DNA of 64,000 bases from the NCBI RefSeq assembly GCF_034008635.1, contig NZ_CP125378.1, positions 3,028,001 through 3,092,000 of the forward strand, given 5' to 3'. Both the position numbers and the translations under genes were made by a program. Of the stretch, positions 53,318 to 62,542 are shown in pieces. The notes beneath the pieces were generated by a model. The model worked only from the letters and a program-made list of their open reading frames with translations, did not search any database and had not been told where the DNA came from. The first letter of the stretch is position 1. Every line of letters begins with the position of its first letter. Origin of the DNA: Pseudomonas sp. P8_229 (GTDB lineage: Bacteria; Pseudomonadota; Gammaproteobacteria; Pseudomonadales; Pseudomonadaceae).

Positions 53318-55278
53318 CAGGGCAGCTCAAGTCCGCCGGATGCCTTGTGCAGTTTGCGCAGATGTTCGCCGATCTGCTTCACGTTGGCTTCGCTGGCGGC
53401 AATCTCGGCGGCTCGCTTGGGTTCCAGCAACTTGCGCACCTCTTTGTCCAGATCGCCGCTCAGCGCCAGCAGTTGTTTCTGGCGTTGGCTGCTTTCATCT
53501 TGCAGGCGCTTGAACTCGCTCGGTTGCGGCAGACCGTAGCCGCGGCTGTCGAGCAGTTCTGCCGGACGGCTGAGGAAGCCGCTGTTGGCGAGAATTTCCT
53601 GCAGGGTCGCGTTGGCCTTGTCCATGCCACCGTTCTCCAGCTCCCGTGCGCCGAGGTAGCGTTGCTTGACCTCATCCTGGGCCAACAGCAACTGGCGGCG
53701 ATAGCTCGCCTGTTCCAGCAGCAGCAATGCGGCACTGGTGCGCAGGTCTGCGCGCTCGAACCACTGGCGGCGCTCTTCGGCAGACAACGACAGCCAGTCC
53801 TCGACCGTGGTCTGTTTGATCGGCAACTGCTTTTTCAACACATCGAACATCGCCTGATAGCGATCGCGGAACGAGTCGAAGCGATAGCCCAGGCGCAGCG
53901 CTTCCTTGGGATTGTCCAGTACGCTGGTGTCGGCCAACCCACGGCCTTTCATCACCTCCAGCAAGCCGTTAGGCATGATGCTGTCGAGGCCGACCAGTTG
54001 CTTGTTGTTGCTGCCGCTGCGCAACAGCTTGAGGCTTTCCACGGCGCAGTTGTTGGACAGGAAGAAGTAGTTGCCGTCGTAGCTCCAGTGCATCTCGGCG
54101 GCGTGTTCGACGACTTCCTCAATCTCGGTGCGCGACAGGTTCAGTGGCACCGAAGCGAGGCTGCGCAGTTCGGTCTTGGTGTACTCGTCGATCACCTGGG
54201 CCAGCGGCAGCACGAACAGCCGCGACGGGTACTTGCCGACCAGACCGTCCCAGCTCGACAACTGTACATCGCCGACAAAGGCGCGGTAGGACAGCACCAG
54301 ATGCTGGTCCAGGTCGAGCCGGCAGTCCGGACCCCGTGGTCGCCCCGGCGCACAGATCACCAGGCGCAACATGCTGTGGCCCCAGCGGCTGACCCAGTTC
54401 TGGTTGGCCTCGGCCAGCAAGTAGTCGACGGCATACACCCGCTCCGGATCGACCTGCCCCAGTGGCTGTTTGGCGAAGTCGTTGCCGGCATTGAGAAAGG
54501 CGAAGGTGTTACTGCAGGTGTCCTTGACCGGAGGAGCCCAGTCGAAGCGTTCCTTGTAGTAGCGATAGAGCGCCGGACGGCGGCAGGCGTAGCTCGGGTC
54601 GAGGAGGAAATACTCCATGTTGACCGCGACAAACTCTTTCGGGCTGGAGATTTCGTACAGGTCCGGGCTGCGGGCCACCTGACGGTTGTGCTGTTCACGC
54701 TCGCCGCGGCGCCCGACGTACTGTTGCCAACCGGCGAGGTCGAGCAGGCGCGGGTCATCGCTGAGGGTGAAGCGCCGTTCGGTCTGTCCGCGACATTCAT
54801 CGGGAATGCCGACCAGGCCGGCGCTGTTGCTGCGGCGGGTGCAGCGCTGGATCAGCGTGCGCTCGGCGCCGGGCCACAGACGTGCGCGGTCATAAATGTG
54901 GGTGAGTTCGTGCAGCACCGTTGCCAGCAGTTCCTGGCGGACCGTGCCGTGGGGGCGATTGGTTTTCTCTTTGGCCGCGCTGCCGTCGGTGAGGCTGGCG
55001 AGCAGTTTGCGGTTCAGGTCGAGTTCGGCGACCAGGGTCGCCTGGCCGTAGGCGTTGCCGGGCATGTCGTCGGTCCAGCCGACATCGATGCGCCGGTCCA
55101 GCTGTTCGACGAAGCTGGGCGGCAGCTTCTGCATCGCTTCATCGAGCAACGCTTGACTGGCCTGCTGCTGGGCGGGGCTCAGGCCGTCGGTCTTGAGCCG
55201 CAATTGCAGGCTGGCGTGGGCGCTGTTGCCGAGCAGCAACATTGCCCCGGCCAGCAGCCAGGCACCGAGTGACTTCAC
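53317..55278 (-). CDS. DUF4105-type exported metalloprotease-like protein
   Basis: A 653-residue protein with signal peptide (cleavage near AHA). Its N-terminal domain has a zinc-metallopeptidase motif HELTH (123-127) followed by IYDRARLWPG. A separate DUF4105-like domain follows (WGHSMLRLVIC, HLVLSYRAFVGD, YDGNYFFLSNNCAVESLKLLRS), then a long helical, charged C-terminus (about 480-653). Active histidines in LSNNCA and HSMLR may form a second catalytic site. Substrate unknown; periplasmic or outer-membrane location likely. It overlaps the adjacent DUF2388 gene by four bases, so they probably act together. Confidence 0.82.
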   Translation of the reverse strand: MKSLGAWLLAGAMLLLGNSAHASLQLRLKTDGLSPAQQQASQALLDEAMQKLPPSFVEQLDRRIDVGWTDDMPGNAYGQATLVAELDLNRKLLASLTDGSAAKEKTNRPHGTVRQELLATVLHELTHIYDRARLWPGAERTLIQRCTRRSNSAGLVGIPDECRGQTERRFTLSDDPRLLDLAGWQQYVGRRGEREQHNRQVARSPDLYEISSPKEFVAVNMEYFLLDPSYACRRPALYRYYKERFDWAPPVKDTCSNTFAFLNAGNDFAKQPLGQVDPERVYAVDYLLAEANQNWVSRWGHSMLRLVICAPGRPRGPDCRLDLDQHLVLSYRAFVGDVQLSSWDGLVGKYPSRLFVLPLAQVIDEYTKTELRSLASVPLNLSRTEIEEVVEHAAEMHWSYDGNYFFLSNNCAVESLKLLRSGSNNKQLVGLDSIMPNGLLEVMKGRGLADTSVLDNPKEALRLGYRFDSFRDRYQAMFDVLKKQLPIKQTTVEDWLSLSAEERRQWFERADLRTSAALLLLEQASYRRQLLLAQDEVKQRYLGARELENGGMDKANATLQEILANSGFLSRPAELLDSRGYGLPQPSEFKRLQDESSQRQKQLLALSGDLDKEVRKLLEPKRAAEIAASEANVKQIGEHLRKLHKASGGLELP

Positions 55279-55595
55279 AGTGCGAGGATGGCTTCGGCGA
55301 GCACCTGATCACTGGCGTCGCGGGCTTCGGGTACACGCGTGCGCAAGGTGTTGAGGGCGGCTTCCAGGTGCGCACCACGGATATCGCCGTTGGTGGCAAC
55401 GAAGCTGGCCGCATCGTCGTGGGCTTCGCGGATGATTTTCGAATCGCGAATCGACGTGGTGGTATCGGAGGTGAAATCGATGGTGCGCTGGGAGGCACGA
55501 ACGATGATGTTACTGGTGGCTACCAGGGTGTGCGCCTGGGCCACGTCGGCCAATAAAAACAGGCCAAGGGCGGCAGCAATCAGCGGGCTACGCAT
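55275..55595 (-). CDS. DUF2388 secreted protein, copy 1
   Basis: A 106-residue protein with a signal peptide (cleavage near AQAHT) and the family core IIREAHDDAASFVATNGDIRG and LEAALNTLR, ending AEAILAL. ATG 55595 is chosen over an upstream frame start by its signal peptide. It overlaps the DUF4105 gene by four bases (ATGA). Function unknown. Confidence 0.85.
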   Translation of the reverse strand: MRSPLIAAALGLFLLADVAQAHTLVATSNIIVRASQRTIDFTSDTTTSIRDSKIIREAHDDAASFVATNGDIRGAHLEAALNTLRTRVPEARDASDQVLAEAILAL

Positions 55596-55638
55596 GGAAC
55601 GACTCCGGTGGGGCAATGATAACGAAGGACTGGGATAA

Positions 55639-55947
55639 CTATTGGACGAGAATTGCCTGTGCCAGTTCAAGGTCGCTGACATGAAGTTTTGGTCGGGATT
55701 TGCGCAGGTAATGCAGTGCGGATTCGAGCTGCGCGCCGCGCAATTGACCGTCACTGGCAACAAACGCCGCCGCGTCATCGTGAGCGGCGATGATCAGTTT
55801 ACGGTCGAATGGTGCGGAAGACACCATTCCGGTGGCCCATACCGTCACCACGGTGTTTTGCGTGGAGACATCAAAGGCATCGACCGACGTCGCCCAGCAG
55901 GCGCTGATCAAGGCAGAAGGAATAAGCAGGTTGGTCAGAAAACGCAT
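55639..55947 (-). CDS. DUF2388 secreted protein, copy 2
   Basis: A 102-residue paralogue: signal peptide (cleavage near VDAF), IIAAHDDAAAFVASDGQLRG and LESALHYLR, ending LAQAILVQ. It lies 43 bases before copy 1 in the same direction. Confidence 0.85.
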   Translation of the reverse strand: MRFLTNLLIPSALISACWATSVDAFDVSTQNTVVTVWATGMVSSAPFDRKLIIAAHDDAAAFVASDGQLRGAQLESALHYLRKSRPKLHVSDLELAQAILVQ

Positions 55948-56054
55948 GGGACTCGATAACGGTTAGCGAGTCTCAAGGCTAGCGTAATGCCCGGGCCAGA
56001 GCCAGTGGCGAAACATCGGGACACGACTGGCGTGTCCCTTCCAGCGAAGTCGGA

Positions 56055-56372
56055 TCAGATCGCCAGGATGGCTTGCGCCAGTTGTGTGTCGGTGGCGTTC
56101 AGTTGCGGTGCCTGATGACGGATGAGGTCCAGGGCACTTTCCAGCTTCACGCCACGGATCTGGCCTTGGCTGGCAATGAAGCTGGCAGCGTCGTCACGGG
56201 CGGCGATCACGACTTTGTTGTCACGCAGTGAAGAGCTGACGTCGGAAGTGGCGTCCGAAGAGGACTTCAGTGCGCCAACTACGGCGTCAGTGGTCACGAT
56301 GAAGCTGGTGGCGCTGGCGTTGGCTGCCACGGCCAGCAAGGCGGCAGCGCTGAGCAGGCGAAGACGGGACAT
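56055..56372 (-). CDS. DUF2388 secreted protein, copy 3
   Basis: A 105-residue paralogue with signal peptide (cleavage near ASA), VVIAARDDAASFIASQGQIRG, LESALDLIRH and QLAQAILAI. Good ribosome site (AGGAGA). It is the first gene in the four-gene DUF2388-DUF4105 run. Confidence 0.85.
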   Translation of the reverse strand: MSRLRLLSAAALLAVAANASATSFIVTTDAVVGALKSSSDATSDVSSSLRDNKVVIAARDDAASFIASQGQIRGVKLESALDLIRHQAPQLNATDTQLAQAILAI

Positions 56373-56506
56373 GGTGTATCTCCTGAAAGTAAACCGTATT
56401 GAGAGGTGGCTTGTGTCTGATGAGTCAGACGCGAGTTACAGAAGATTCGCCACGTTCTGCCATGGATATTAGGCCGCCGCGCGTTGTTCGCACAGTGGGC
56501 AGAATG

Positions 56507-56716
56507 CTAGCGCCAGAAGGGTTTCTCCAACTCGTTGAGCCGATCGGCATGGCTGAGGCCCAGATCCGCCAGGTCGCGTTGATCGAGCTGAGCCAGCAGA
56601 CGCCGTGTCCTGGCGCGCTCCAATGATTGCCAAAAGCCACGCAACAGGCGCCGCAGGCGGTGCGGGCGAACGAGCGGCTGGATCGAAATTGCTGAAACAT
56701 CCTGTAAGTCTTTCAT
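56507..56716 (-). CDS. DUF1127 small protein, copy 1
   Basis: A 69-residue basic protein from ATG 56716, with a Leu/Arg-rich helical core and the DUF1127 C-terminus (RDLADLGLSHADRLNELEKPFWR). In other bacteria DUF1127 proteins take part in RNA turnover or phosphate and carbon metabolism; the role here is unknown. A longer frame would add 49 residues that overlap the shared box region. Confidence 0.85.
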   Translation of the reverse strand: MKDLQDVSAISIQPLVRPHRLRRLLRGFWQSLERARTRRLLAQLDQRDLADLGLSHADRLNELEKPFWR

Positions 56717-56823
56717 GGCGTATTCCTTAAGCCGGGAGGGGTTAAGGACATGCTGCGCCGGATGCACTTTCGGAGGCAGATACACCGATAGGGAATTGTA
56801 CTGGTTAAGATTCTGTTCTTTTA

Positions 56824-56860
56824 AAACTGTACCTGTTGTTCTTGTCGGTGGTTGTACGGG
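56824..56860. promoter_or_regulatory. Shared regulatory boxes upstream of DUF1127 copy 1
   Basis: AAACTGTACCTGT at 56824-56836 and TGTACGGG at 56853-56860. Both are found again, identical, upstream of DUF1127 copy 2. They lie about 110-145 bases before the copy 1 start codon. Regulator unknown; a MocR-type GntR family protein is one possibility. Confidence 0.5.
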
Positions 56861-56882
56861 CATTTTTCAGACCCTGAAACGA

Positions 56883-56916
56883 CAAGACCCGTCGCGGTTT
56901 CCCGCGACGGGTCTTG
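56883..56916. terminator. Stem-loop downstream of DUF1127 copy 2
   Basis: CAAGACCCGTCGCGG, loop TTTC, CCGCGACGGGTCTTG: a 15-base perfect stem. No real T-run on either strand, so it may act as a processing or mRNA-stabilising hairpin. Confidence 0.6.
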
Positions 56917-56972
56917 TGTGTTCAATTCGGGTTGCTGGCGGTGGGTCTAACGACCAGAGCCAGCGACGCTAC

Positions 56973-57188
56973 TTAGCGCCAGAACGGCTTGCTCAGCTCT
57001 TCGTAGCGTTGTGCTTCGCTAATACCGGCGTCAGCCAGCAGACGCGAATCCAGACGAGCCAGTTGGTGGCGGCTGGAGATGCGGCGCTGCCACAACATCA
57101 GGTTGGCGATAACGCGCAGAGGCAGGGAAGCCTGGTTTTTTGCAGCTTTGTCTTCGAAGAACAGTTCGGAACTGAGTGTACGTTCCAT
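56973..57188 (-). CDS. DUF1127 small protein, copy 2
   Basis: A 71-residue paralogue (MERTLSSELFFEDKAAK...RLLADAGISEAQRYEELSKPFWR) sharing the KPFWR end with copy 1. ATG 57188 is used because AAGGA lies eight bases upstream; the earlier ATG 57197 overlaps that site. Confidence 0.85.
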   Translation of the reverse strand: MERTLSSELFFEDKAAKNQASLPLRVIANLMLWQRRISSRHQLARLDSRLLADAGISEAQRYEELSKPFWR

Positions 57189-57271
57189 GGTTGACATCCT
57201 TCCGCTTGTGGCGGGATCAGGTAGTGGTTTGACTGGTGCCCATGATCCTCTCGTTTGCCTAGTCTCTCTAG

Positions 57272-57440
57272 ATACAGTTCAACTGTATTGTGAGTGACCA
57301 GTTAACTGTTTATAGGGGGTGTACGGGTCAAAATTGAGCAAACTGTACCTGTCTGCACTCAAGTGGTGCGTTATTGTTCAATTCGAAGGAAATAGCAGGT
57401 AAAAGCTGTAGGAAAACACCGGTACAGCAGTACAGTTTTT
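57272..57440. promoter_or_regulatory. Cluster of GTACAG/ACAGTT boxes upstream of DUF1127 copy 2
   Basis: ATACAGTT-C-AACTGTAT is a perfect palindrome at 57272-57288. TGTACGGG lies at 57320-57327, AAACTGTACCTGT at 57340-57352, and GGTACAGCAGTACAGTTTTT at 57421-57440. The gap 57189-57509 holds no gene; this cluster is its main content. Confidence 0.5.
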
Positions 57441-57509
57441 GTCAGGTGCGGAGGGTGGTAAAATCCGCTGACACAACCTGTGTTTGCATCAGCGGGTTGA
57501 CTGTGCGAA

Positions 57510-59003
57510 TTACACCGCCAGCATGCGCCCGGTTTCTTCCAGGTTCATGTGCCAGCTCAGGGCTTCGCGCAGGATGTGCGGGGTATGACCACCGATGGCG
57601 CAGGCGGCGGTGAAGTAGTCATTCAGCGCCTGGCGATAATCGGGGTGCACACAGTTGTCGATGATCACCCGGGCGCGCTCGCGTGGGGCCAGGCCGCGCA
57701 GGTCGGCCAGACCGACTTCGGTCACCAGGATGTCGACGTCATGCTCGGTGTGGTCGACGTGGCTGACCATCGGCACCACGCTGGAAATCGCCCCGCCCTT
57801 GGCGATCGACTTGGTGACGAACACCGCCAGGTGTGCGTTGCGCGCGAAGTCCCCCGAGCCACCAATGCCGTTCATCATCCGCGTGCCACAGACGTGGGTG
57901 GAGTTGACGTTGCCGTAGATGTCGAACTCCAGCGCCGTATTGATGCCGATGATGCCCAGGCGACGCACCACTTCCGGGTGGTTGGAGATCTCCTGCGGAC
58001 GCAGCACCAGTTTGTCCTTGTACTTCTCCAGGTTGCCGAACACGTCGCTGTTGCGCCGCTCCGACAGGGTGATCGAGCTGCCCGAGGCAAAGCTCAGCTT
58101 GCCCGCATCGATCAGGTCGAAGGTCGAGTCCTGCAATACTTCGGAGTACATGGTCAAGTCTTCGAACGGCGAGTCGATCAGACCGCACATCACTGCGTTG
58201 GCGATGTTGCCGATCCCGGCCTGCAACGGGCCGAGCTTGTTGGTCATGCGCCCGGCATCGACTTCCTGCTTGAAGAACGTGATCAGGTGTTCGGCGATGG
58301 CGTTGGTGTCGACATCCGGGGTTGACACCGTGGACGGCGAATCCGCTTGCTGCGTGATGACGATGGCGACGATCTTCTCCGGCGGGATCGGAATCGCGGT
58401 GCTGCCGATGCGGTCGTCGACCTTTACCAACGGGATCGGCGTGCGCGTCGGGCGGTAGGTCGGGATATAGATGTCATGCAGGCCTTCGAGGTTGGCGTTG
58501 TGTGCCAGATTGATCTCGACGATGACCTGTTTGGCGAAAATCGCGAAGCTTGCCGAGTTGCCCACCGAAGTGGTCGGCACGATGTGGCCCTGTTCGGTGA
58601 TGGCCACGGCTTCGATTACCGCGATGTCCGGCAGCTTCAACTGCTGGTTGCGCAACTGTTCGACGGTTTCCGACAGGTGCTGGTCGATGAACATGACTTC
58701 GCCGGCGTTGATTGCCTTGCGCAAGGTGCTGTCGACCTGGAACGGCATGCGGCGTGACAGCACGCCGGCCTCGGTCAATTGCTTGTCGAGGTCGTTGCCC
58801 AGGCTGGCGCCGGTCATCAGGCTGATCTTCAGCGGCGTGACCTTGGCTCGCTCGGCCAGCGCGTGAGGGACGGCCTTGGCTTCGCCGGCGCGGGTGAAAC
58901 CGCTCATGCCGACGGTCATGCCGTCTTCAATCAGAGCGGCTGCGTCGGCGGCGCTCATCACTTTATCCAACAACGAAGGCAGGCGAATACGGTCACGGTA
59001 CAT
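57510..59003 (-). CDS. Acetyl-CoA hydrolase/transferase (succinate:acetate CoA transferase type)
   Basis: A 497-residue class I CoA transferase, family of E. coli Cat1/ScpC and PAO1 PA5445. GMSGFTRAGEAKAVPHAL and TGASLGNDLDKQ form the N-terminal half. The catalytic Glu lies in MYSEVLQD, with GGSGDFARNAHLA and GGAISSVVPMVSHVDH in the C-terminal half. Likely transfers CoA between acetate and succinate or similar acids. Stands alone in its transcription unit. Confidence 0.9.
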   Translation of the reverse strand: MYRDRIRLPSLLDKVMSAADAAALIEDGMTVGMSGFTRAGEAKAVPHALAERAKVTPLKISLMTGASLGNDLDKQLTEAGVLSRRMPFQVDSTLRKAINAGEVMFIDQHLSETVEQLRNQQLKLPDIAVIEAVAITEQGHIVPTTSVGNSASFAIFAKQVIVEINLAHNANLEGLHDIYIPTYRPTRTPIPLVKVDDRIGSTAIPIPPEKIVAIVITQQADSPSTVSTPDVDTNAIAEHLITFFKQEVDAGRMTNKLGPLQAGIGNIANAVMCGLIDSPFEDLTMYSEVLQDSTFDLIDAGKLSFASGSSITLSERRNSDVFGNLEKYKDKLVLRPQEISNHPEVVRRLGIIGINTALEFDIYGNVNSTHVCGTRMMNGIGGSGDFARNAHLAVFVTKSIAKGGAISSVVPMVSHVDHTEHDVDILVTEVGLADLRGLAPRERARVIIDNCVHPDYRQALNDYFTAACAIGGHTPHILREALSWHMNLEETGRMLAV

Positions 59004-59172
59004 GGATTATTTTCTCGGGAAGCGAGTAGCAGGATGCGCAGTCTAGTGAATTTCGCGGGCGCCTGTCCCGCTACCAAGGTCGCAAACGAGGCGTCTATTT
59101 AGCGGGTTTGAAGTAAAACACCGTTACCGGATATGCAACAACGTGGCAAATTGTCCGACGCTTTGCGCAAAC

Positions 59173-59197
59173 AAAAACGCCCCGACAAGTCGGGGCG
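59173..59197 (-). terminator. Rho-independent terminator of pntAA-pntAB-pntB
   Basis: On the minus strand CGCCCCGAC, loop TT, GTCGGGGCG, then five T residues, 21 bases after the pntB stop. Confidence 0.88.
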
Positions 59198-59217
59198 CTT
59201 GGTCTGGCAGCGATGGA

Positions 59218-60651
59218 TTACTCGACCGCTTTGACCATGTCTTCGATGACTTTCTTCGCGTCGCCGAACACCATCATGGTCTTGTCCAGGTAGAACAGTT
59301 CGTTGTCCAGACCGGCATAGCCGCTGGCCATCGAGCGCTTGTTGACGATGATGGTCTTGGCCTTGAACGCTTCGAGAATCGGCATGCCGGCGATCGGCGA
59401 CTTCGGATCGTTCTTCGCGGCCGGGTTGACCACATCGTTCGCCCCGAGCACCAGCACCACGTCGGCCTGGCCGAACTCGGAGTTGATGTCTTCCATCTCG
59501 AACACCTGGTCGTAAGGCACTTCGGCCTCGGCGAGCAGAACGTTCATGTGGCCTGGCATGCGACCGGCCACCGGGTGAATCGCGTACTTCACGGTCACGC
59601 CACGGTGTGTCAGCTTCTCGGTCAATTCCTTCAGCGCGTGCTGTGCACGTGCAACCGCCAAGCCGTAGCCCGGCACGATGATCACGGTATCGGCGTTGGT
59701 CAGCAGGAAGGTTGCGTCGTCAGCCGAACCGGATTTCACCGGACGTGCTTCTTTCGCACCGGCAGGACCTGCATCTGCCGTGTTGCCGAAACCGCCGAGC
59801 AGTACATTAAAGAAGGAACGGTTCATCGCCTTGCACATGATGTACGAGAGGATCGCACCGCTCGAACCCACCAGGGAACCGGCGATGATCAGCATCGAGT
59901 TGTTCAGCGAGAAGCCGATACCCGCTGCTGCCCAGCCCGAATAGCTGTTGAGCATCGACACCACGACTGGCATGTCGGCGCCGCCGATCGGGATGATGAT
60001 CAGCACGCCCATCACGAACGCCAGCGCCAGCATCAGCGCGAACGCCGTGAGGTTGCCGGTGAACATGAAGGTCAGGCCGAGAGCCAGTGTCGCCAAGCCC
60101 AGCACTGCATTCAGCTTATGCTGACCGGCAAACTGTACCGGTGCGCCCTGGAACAGGCGGAACTTGTACTTGCCGGACAGCTTGCCAAACGCAATCACCG
60201 AACCGGAGAAGGTGATGGCACCGATCGCGGCGCCGAGGAACAGCTCCAGACGGTTTCCCGCCGGGATCGAGTCGCCCAGTTGTTTAACGATACCCAGCGA
60301 TTGCGGCTCAACCACCGCAGCGATCGCGATGAATACTGCCGCCAGACCGATCATGCTGTGCATGAAGGCGACCAGTTCCGGCATCTTGGTCATTTCAACG
60401 CGTTTGGCCATGATCGAACCGGCCGTACCGCCAACCAACAGGCCGACGATCACGTAACCGATACCGGCAGTCGCGAGCTCAGCGCCCAACTTATAGATGA
60501 GGCCGACGGTGGTGAGGATCGCCAACGCCATGCCGAGCATGCCGAACAGGTTGCCGCGCCGCGATGTGGTCGGGTGCGACAGGCCTTTGAGGGCCTGGAT
60601 AAAGCAGATCGACGCGATCAGGTAGAGCGTCGTGACGAGATTCATGCTCAT
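59218..60651 (-). CDS. pntB: NAD(P) transhydrogenase subunit beta
   Basis: Couples proton entry to hydride transfer between NADH and NADP+. The 477-residue protein has about nine membrane helices (domain II) and a C-terminal NADP-binding domain (domain III) with VIIVPGYGLAVARAQH, YAIHPVAGRMPGHMNVLLAEA and VLVLGANDVVNP. The start overlaps the pntAB stop (TAATG). Confidence 0.96.
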   Translation of the reverse strand: MSMNLVTTLYLIASICFIQALKGLSHPTTSRRGNLFGMLGMALAILTTVGLIYKLGAELATAGIGYVIVGLLVGGTAGSIMAKRVEMTKMPELVAFMHSMIGLAAVFIAIAAVVEPQSLGIVKQLGDSIPAGNRLELFLGAAIGAITFSGSVIAFGKLSGKYKFRLFQGAPVQFAGQHKLNAVLGLATLALGLTFMFTGNLTAFALMLALAFVMGVLIIIPIGGADMPVVVSMLNSYSGWAAAGIGFSLNNSMLIIAGSLVGSSGAILSYIMCKAMNRSFFNVLLGGFGNTADAGPAGAKEARPVKSGSADDATFLLTNADTVIIVPGYGLAVARAQHALKELTEKLTHRGVTVKYAIHPVAGRMPGHMNVLLAEAEVPYDQVFEMEDINSEFGQADVVLVLGANDVVNPAAKNDPKSPIAGMPILEAFKAKTIIVNKRSMASGYAGLDNELFYLDKTMMVFGDAKKVIEDMVKAVE

Positions 60652-60971
60652 TACTTCGGCGCCTCTTCTTTTACTTTCGGGGCTTTCTTCTTGAACATCT
60701 CAAGCATGCGGCGGGTGACCAGAAAGCCACCGAACACGTTGACCGCAGCCAATGCCACGGCGAGGGTGCCCATGGTTTTGCCCAGCGGTGTGACGGTGAG
60801 GGCGGCAGCCAGCATGGCGCCGACGATCACGATTGCCGAGATGGCATTGGTCACCGCCATCAATGGCGTGTGCAGCGCAGGTGTAACGTTCCAGACCACG
60901 TGGTAACCGACATAAATCGCCAGCACGAAGATGATCAGGTTGTAGATACCGGGGGAGATAAGCTCTTCCAT
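60651..60971 (-). CDS. pntAB: NAD(P) transhydrogenase alpha part 2 (membrane part)
   Basis: A 106-residue protein with three membrane helices that corresponds to the C-terminal membrane segment of E. coli PntA; pseudomonads encode it separately. [21 protein letters not shown] is typical. It lies 15 bases after pntAA and overlaps pntB. Confidence 0.94.
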   Translation of the reverse strand: MEELISPGIYNLIIFVLAIYVGYHVVWNVTPALHTPLMAVTNAISAIVIVGAMLAAALTVTPLGKTMGTLAVALAAVNVFGGFLVTRRMLEMFKKKAPKVKEEAPK

Positions 60972-60986
60972 CGTCTGAATCCCTGC

Positions 60987-62108
60987 TTAGGCGTTTTTGC
61001 GGATGACTTGGCCGTCGCGGCACATCAGGCACGCGGCGACGATGTCGTCTTCGAGGTTGACGTCGAACTGGCCTTCTTTGGTGAACACCAGCTTGAGGAA
61101 GTCCAGCAGGTTGCGGGCATACAGTGCCGAGGCGTCTGCAGCAACCTCACCGGCCAAATTGGTCGGGCCGCAAATGGTCACGCCATTCTCGACCACGACC
61201 TGATCAGCCACGGTCAGTGGGCAATTACCACCCTGAGCCGCCGCGAGGTCGATGACCACCGAGCCCGGTTTCATCTGCGCCACAGTCTCTGCGCTCAGCA
61301 GTGTCGGTGCCTTGCGGCCCGGGATCAGCGCGGTGGTGATGACGATGTCGGCCTGCTTGGCGCGTTCGTGCACGGCCTGGGCCTGACGCTGCATCCAGCT
61401 TGCTGGCATTGGTCGTGCGTAACCGCCGACACCGACCGCGCATTCACGCTCTTCATCGGTCTCGTAAGGCACGTCGACGAACTTCGCACCTAGGGATTCG
61501 ATCTGCTCTTTTACCGCCGGACGCACGTCGGACGCTTCGATCACCGCACCCAGACGTTTCGCCGTGGCAATTGCCTGCAACCCGGCCACGCCTGCGCCGA
61601 GAATCAGCACGCGCGCCGCTTTCACGGTGCCTGCAGCGGTCATCAGCATCGGCATGAAGCGCGGATAGTAGTGCGCGGCCAGCAACACAGCCTTATAGCC
61701 GGCGATGTTCGCCTGCGACGACAGCACGTCGAGGCTCTGCGCGCGCGAGGTGCGCGGCGCCGCTTCGAGGGCGAACGCGGTAATTCCGGATTCGGCCATT
61801 TTGGCGATGGTTTCGTTATTGAACGGATTGAGCATCCCCACCAGCACCGTGCCGCGCTTGATCAGCGCCAGTTCGGCGTCGCTGGGGGCGACCACTTTGA
61901 GAATCAGCTCGGCACCGAACGCATCGTTGGCACTGCCAATGGTTGCGCCCGCCGCTTCATAGGCACTGTCGACAACACTGGCTTTAACGCCGGCGCCGGT
62001 TTGCACAGTGACCTTATGACCTTGGCTGATCAGCTTTTTAATGGTTTCCGGGGTTGCAGCAACCCGTGTTTCACCGGTCTGGGTTTCGAGAGGAACACCA
62101 ATGTGCAC
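60987..62108 (-). CDS. pntAA: NAD(P) transhydrogenase alpha part 1 (NAD-binding)
   Basis: The soluble domain I, 373 residues from GTG 62108 (AGGAG seven bases upstream). Features: VPLETQTGETRVAATPETIKKL at the N-terminus, RVLILGAGVAGLQAIATAKRLGA (NAD-binding Rossmann) and KADIVITTALIPGRKAP. A longer upstream frame is rejected because the family N-terminus begins at this GTG. Confidence 0.95.
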   Translation of the reverse strand: MHIGVPLETQTGETRVAATPETIKKLISQGHKVTVQTGAGVKASVVDSAYEAAGATIGSANDAFGAELILKVVAPSDAELALIKRGTVLVGMLNPFNNETIAKMAESGITAFALEAAPRTSRAQSLDVLSSQANIAGYKAVLLAAHYYPRFMPMLMTAAGTVKAARVLILGAGVAGLQAIATAKRLGAVIEASDVRPAVKEQIESLGAKFVDVPYETDEERECAVGVGGYARPMPASWMQRQAQAVHERAKQADIVITTALIPGRKAPTLLSAETVAQMKPGSVVIDLAAAQGGNCPLTVADQVVVENGVTICGPTNLAGEVAADASALYARNLLDFLKLVFTKEGQFDVNLEDDIVAACLMCRDGQVIRKNA

Positions 62109-62542
62109 GTCAAATCTCCTGCGTGATCTTATTGAGTAAACCCAGGCACTGCGGATGGTGCGGCTGGGGCGGCCGATCAGCACGATCCCGCCAAATCAGG
62201 GCGGGGCGCGGCATTTTGCAGGCGAACTTTATGCCCTTCAAGGGATTATGACGGGTGACGGAAAATTAACTACAAGTCATCCCGTGACCGAATGTCGCAG
62301 ATGGCCGGCTGAATCCCTTGCAGGCTGTGCCTTGTAAGGATTCTGGCCGAATTTGAAAAAATTTCTCATCGGTGACGTGAATAGGCCGTAATGAGTCGCT
62401 GATGGAGGCTCAAAGCCACGTAGTCAGGCGCTTGTGGGACGTCTGTACGACTTTCGGATACAGTCTGCGATTTTGCGACAAATACTTATATCTGTAGGGC
62501 TTTGATTTTCCTGACTACCGGGTTAGTAATCGCTGTAAACCT
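62109..62542. other. Intergenic region upstream of pntAA
   Basis: 434 bases with no supported gene, between the LysR 3' end and the pntAA start; it should hold the pnt promoter. One GC-rich hairpin (CCCGCC AAATCA GGGCGGG, 62187-62206) lies in the predicted leader. No riboswitch, terminator or clear sigma-70 promoter was assigned. Confidence 0.5.

Noticed and set aside
62187..62206. Riboswitch in the pntAA leader
   Set aside because: Only one short GC hairpin is present, without a T-run or a conserved aptamer-like pattern.
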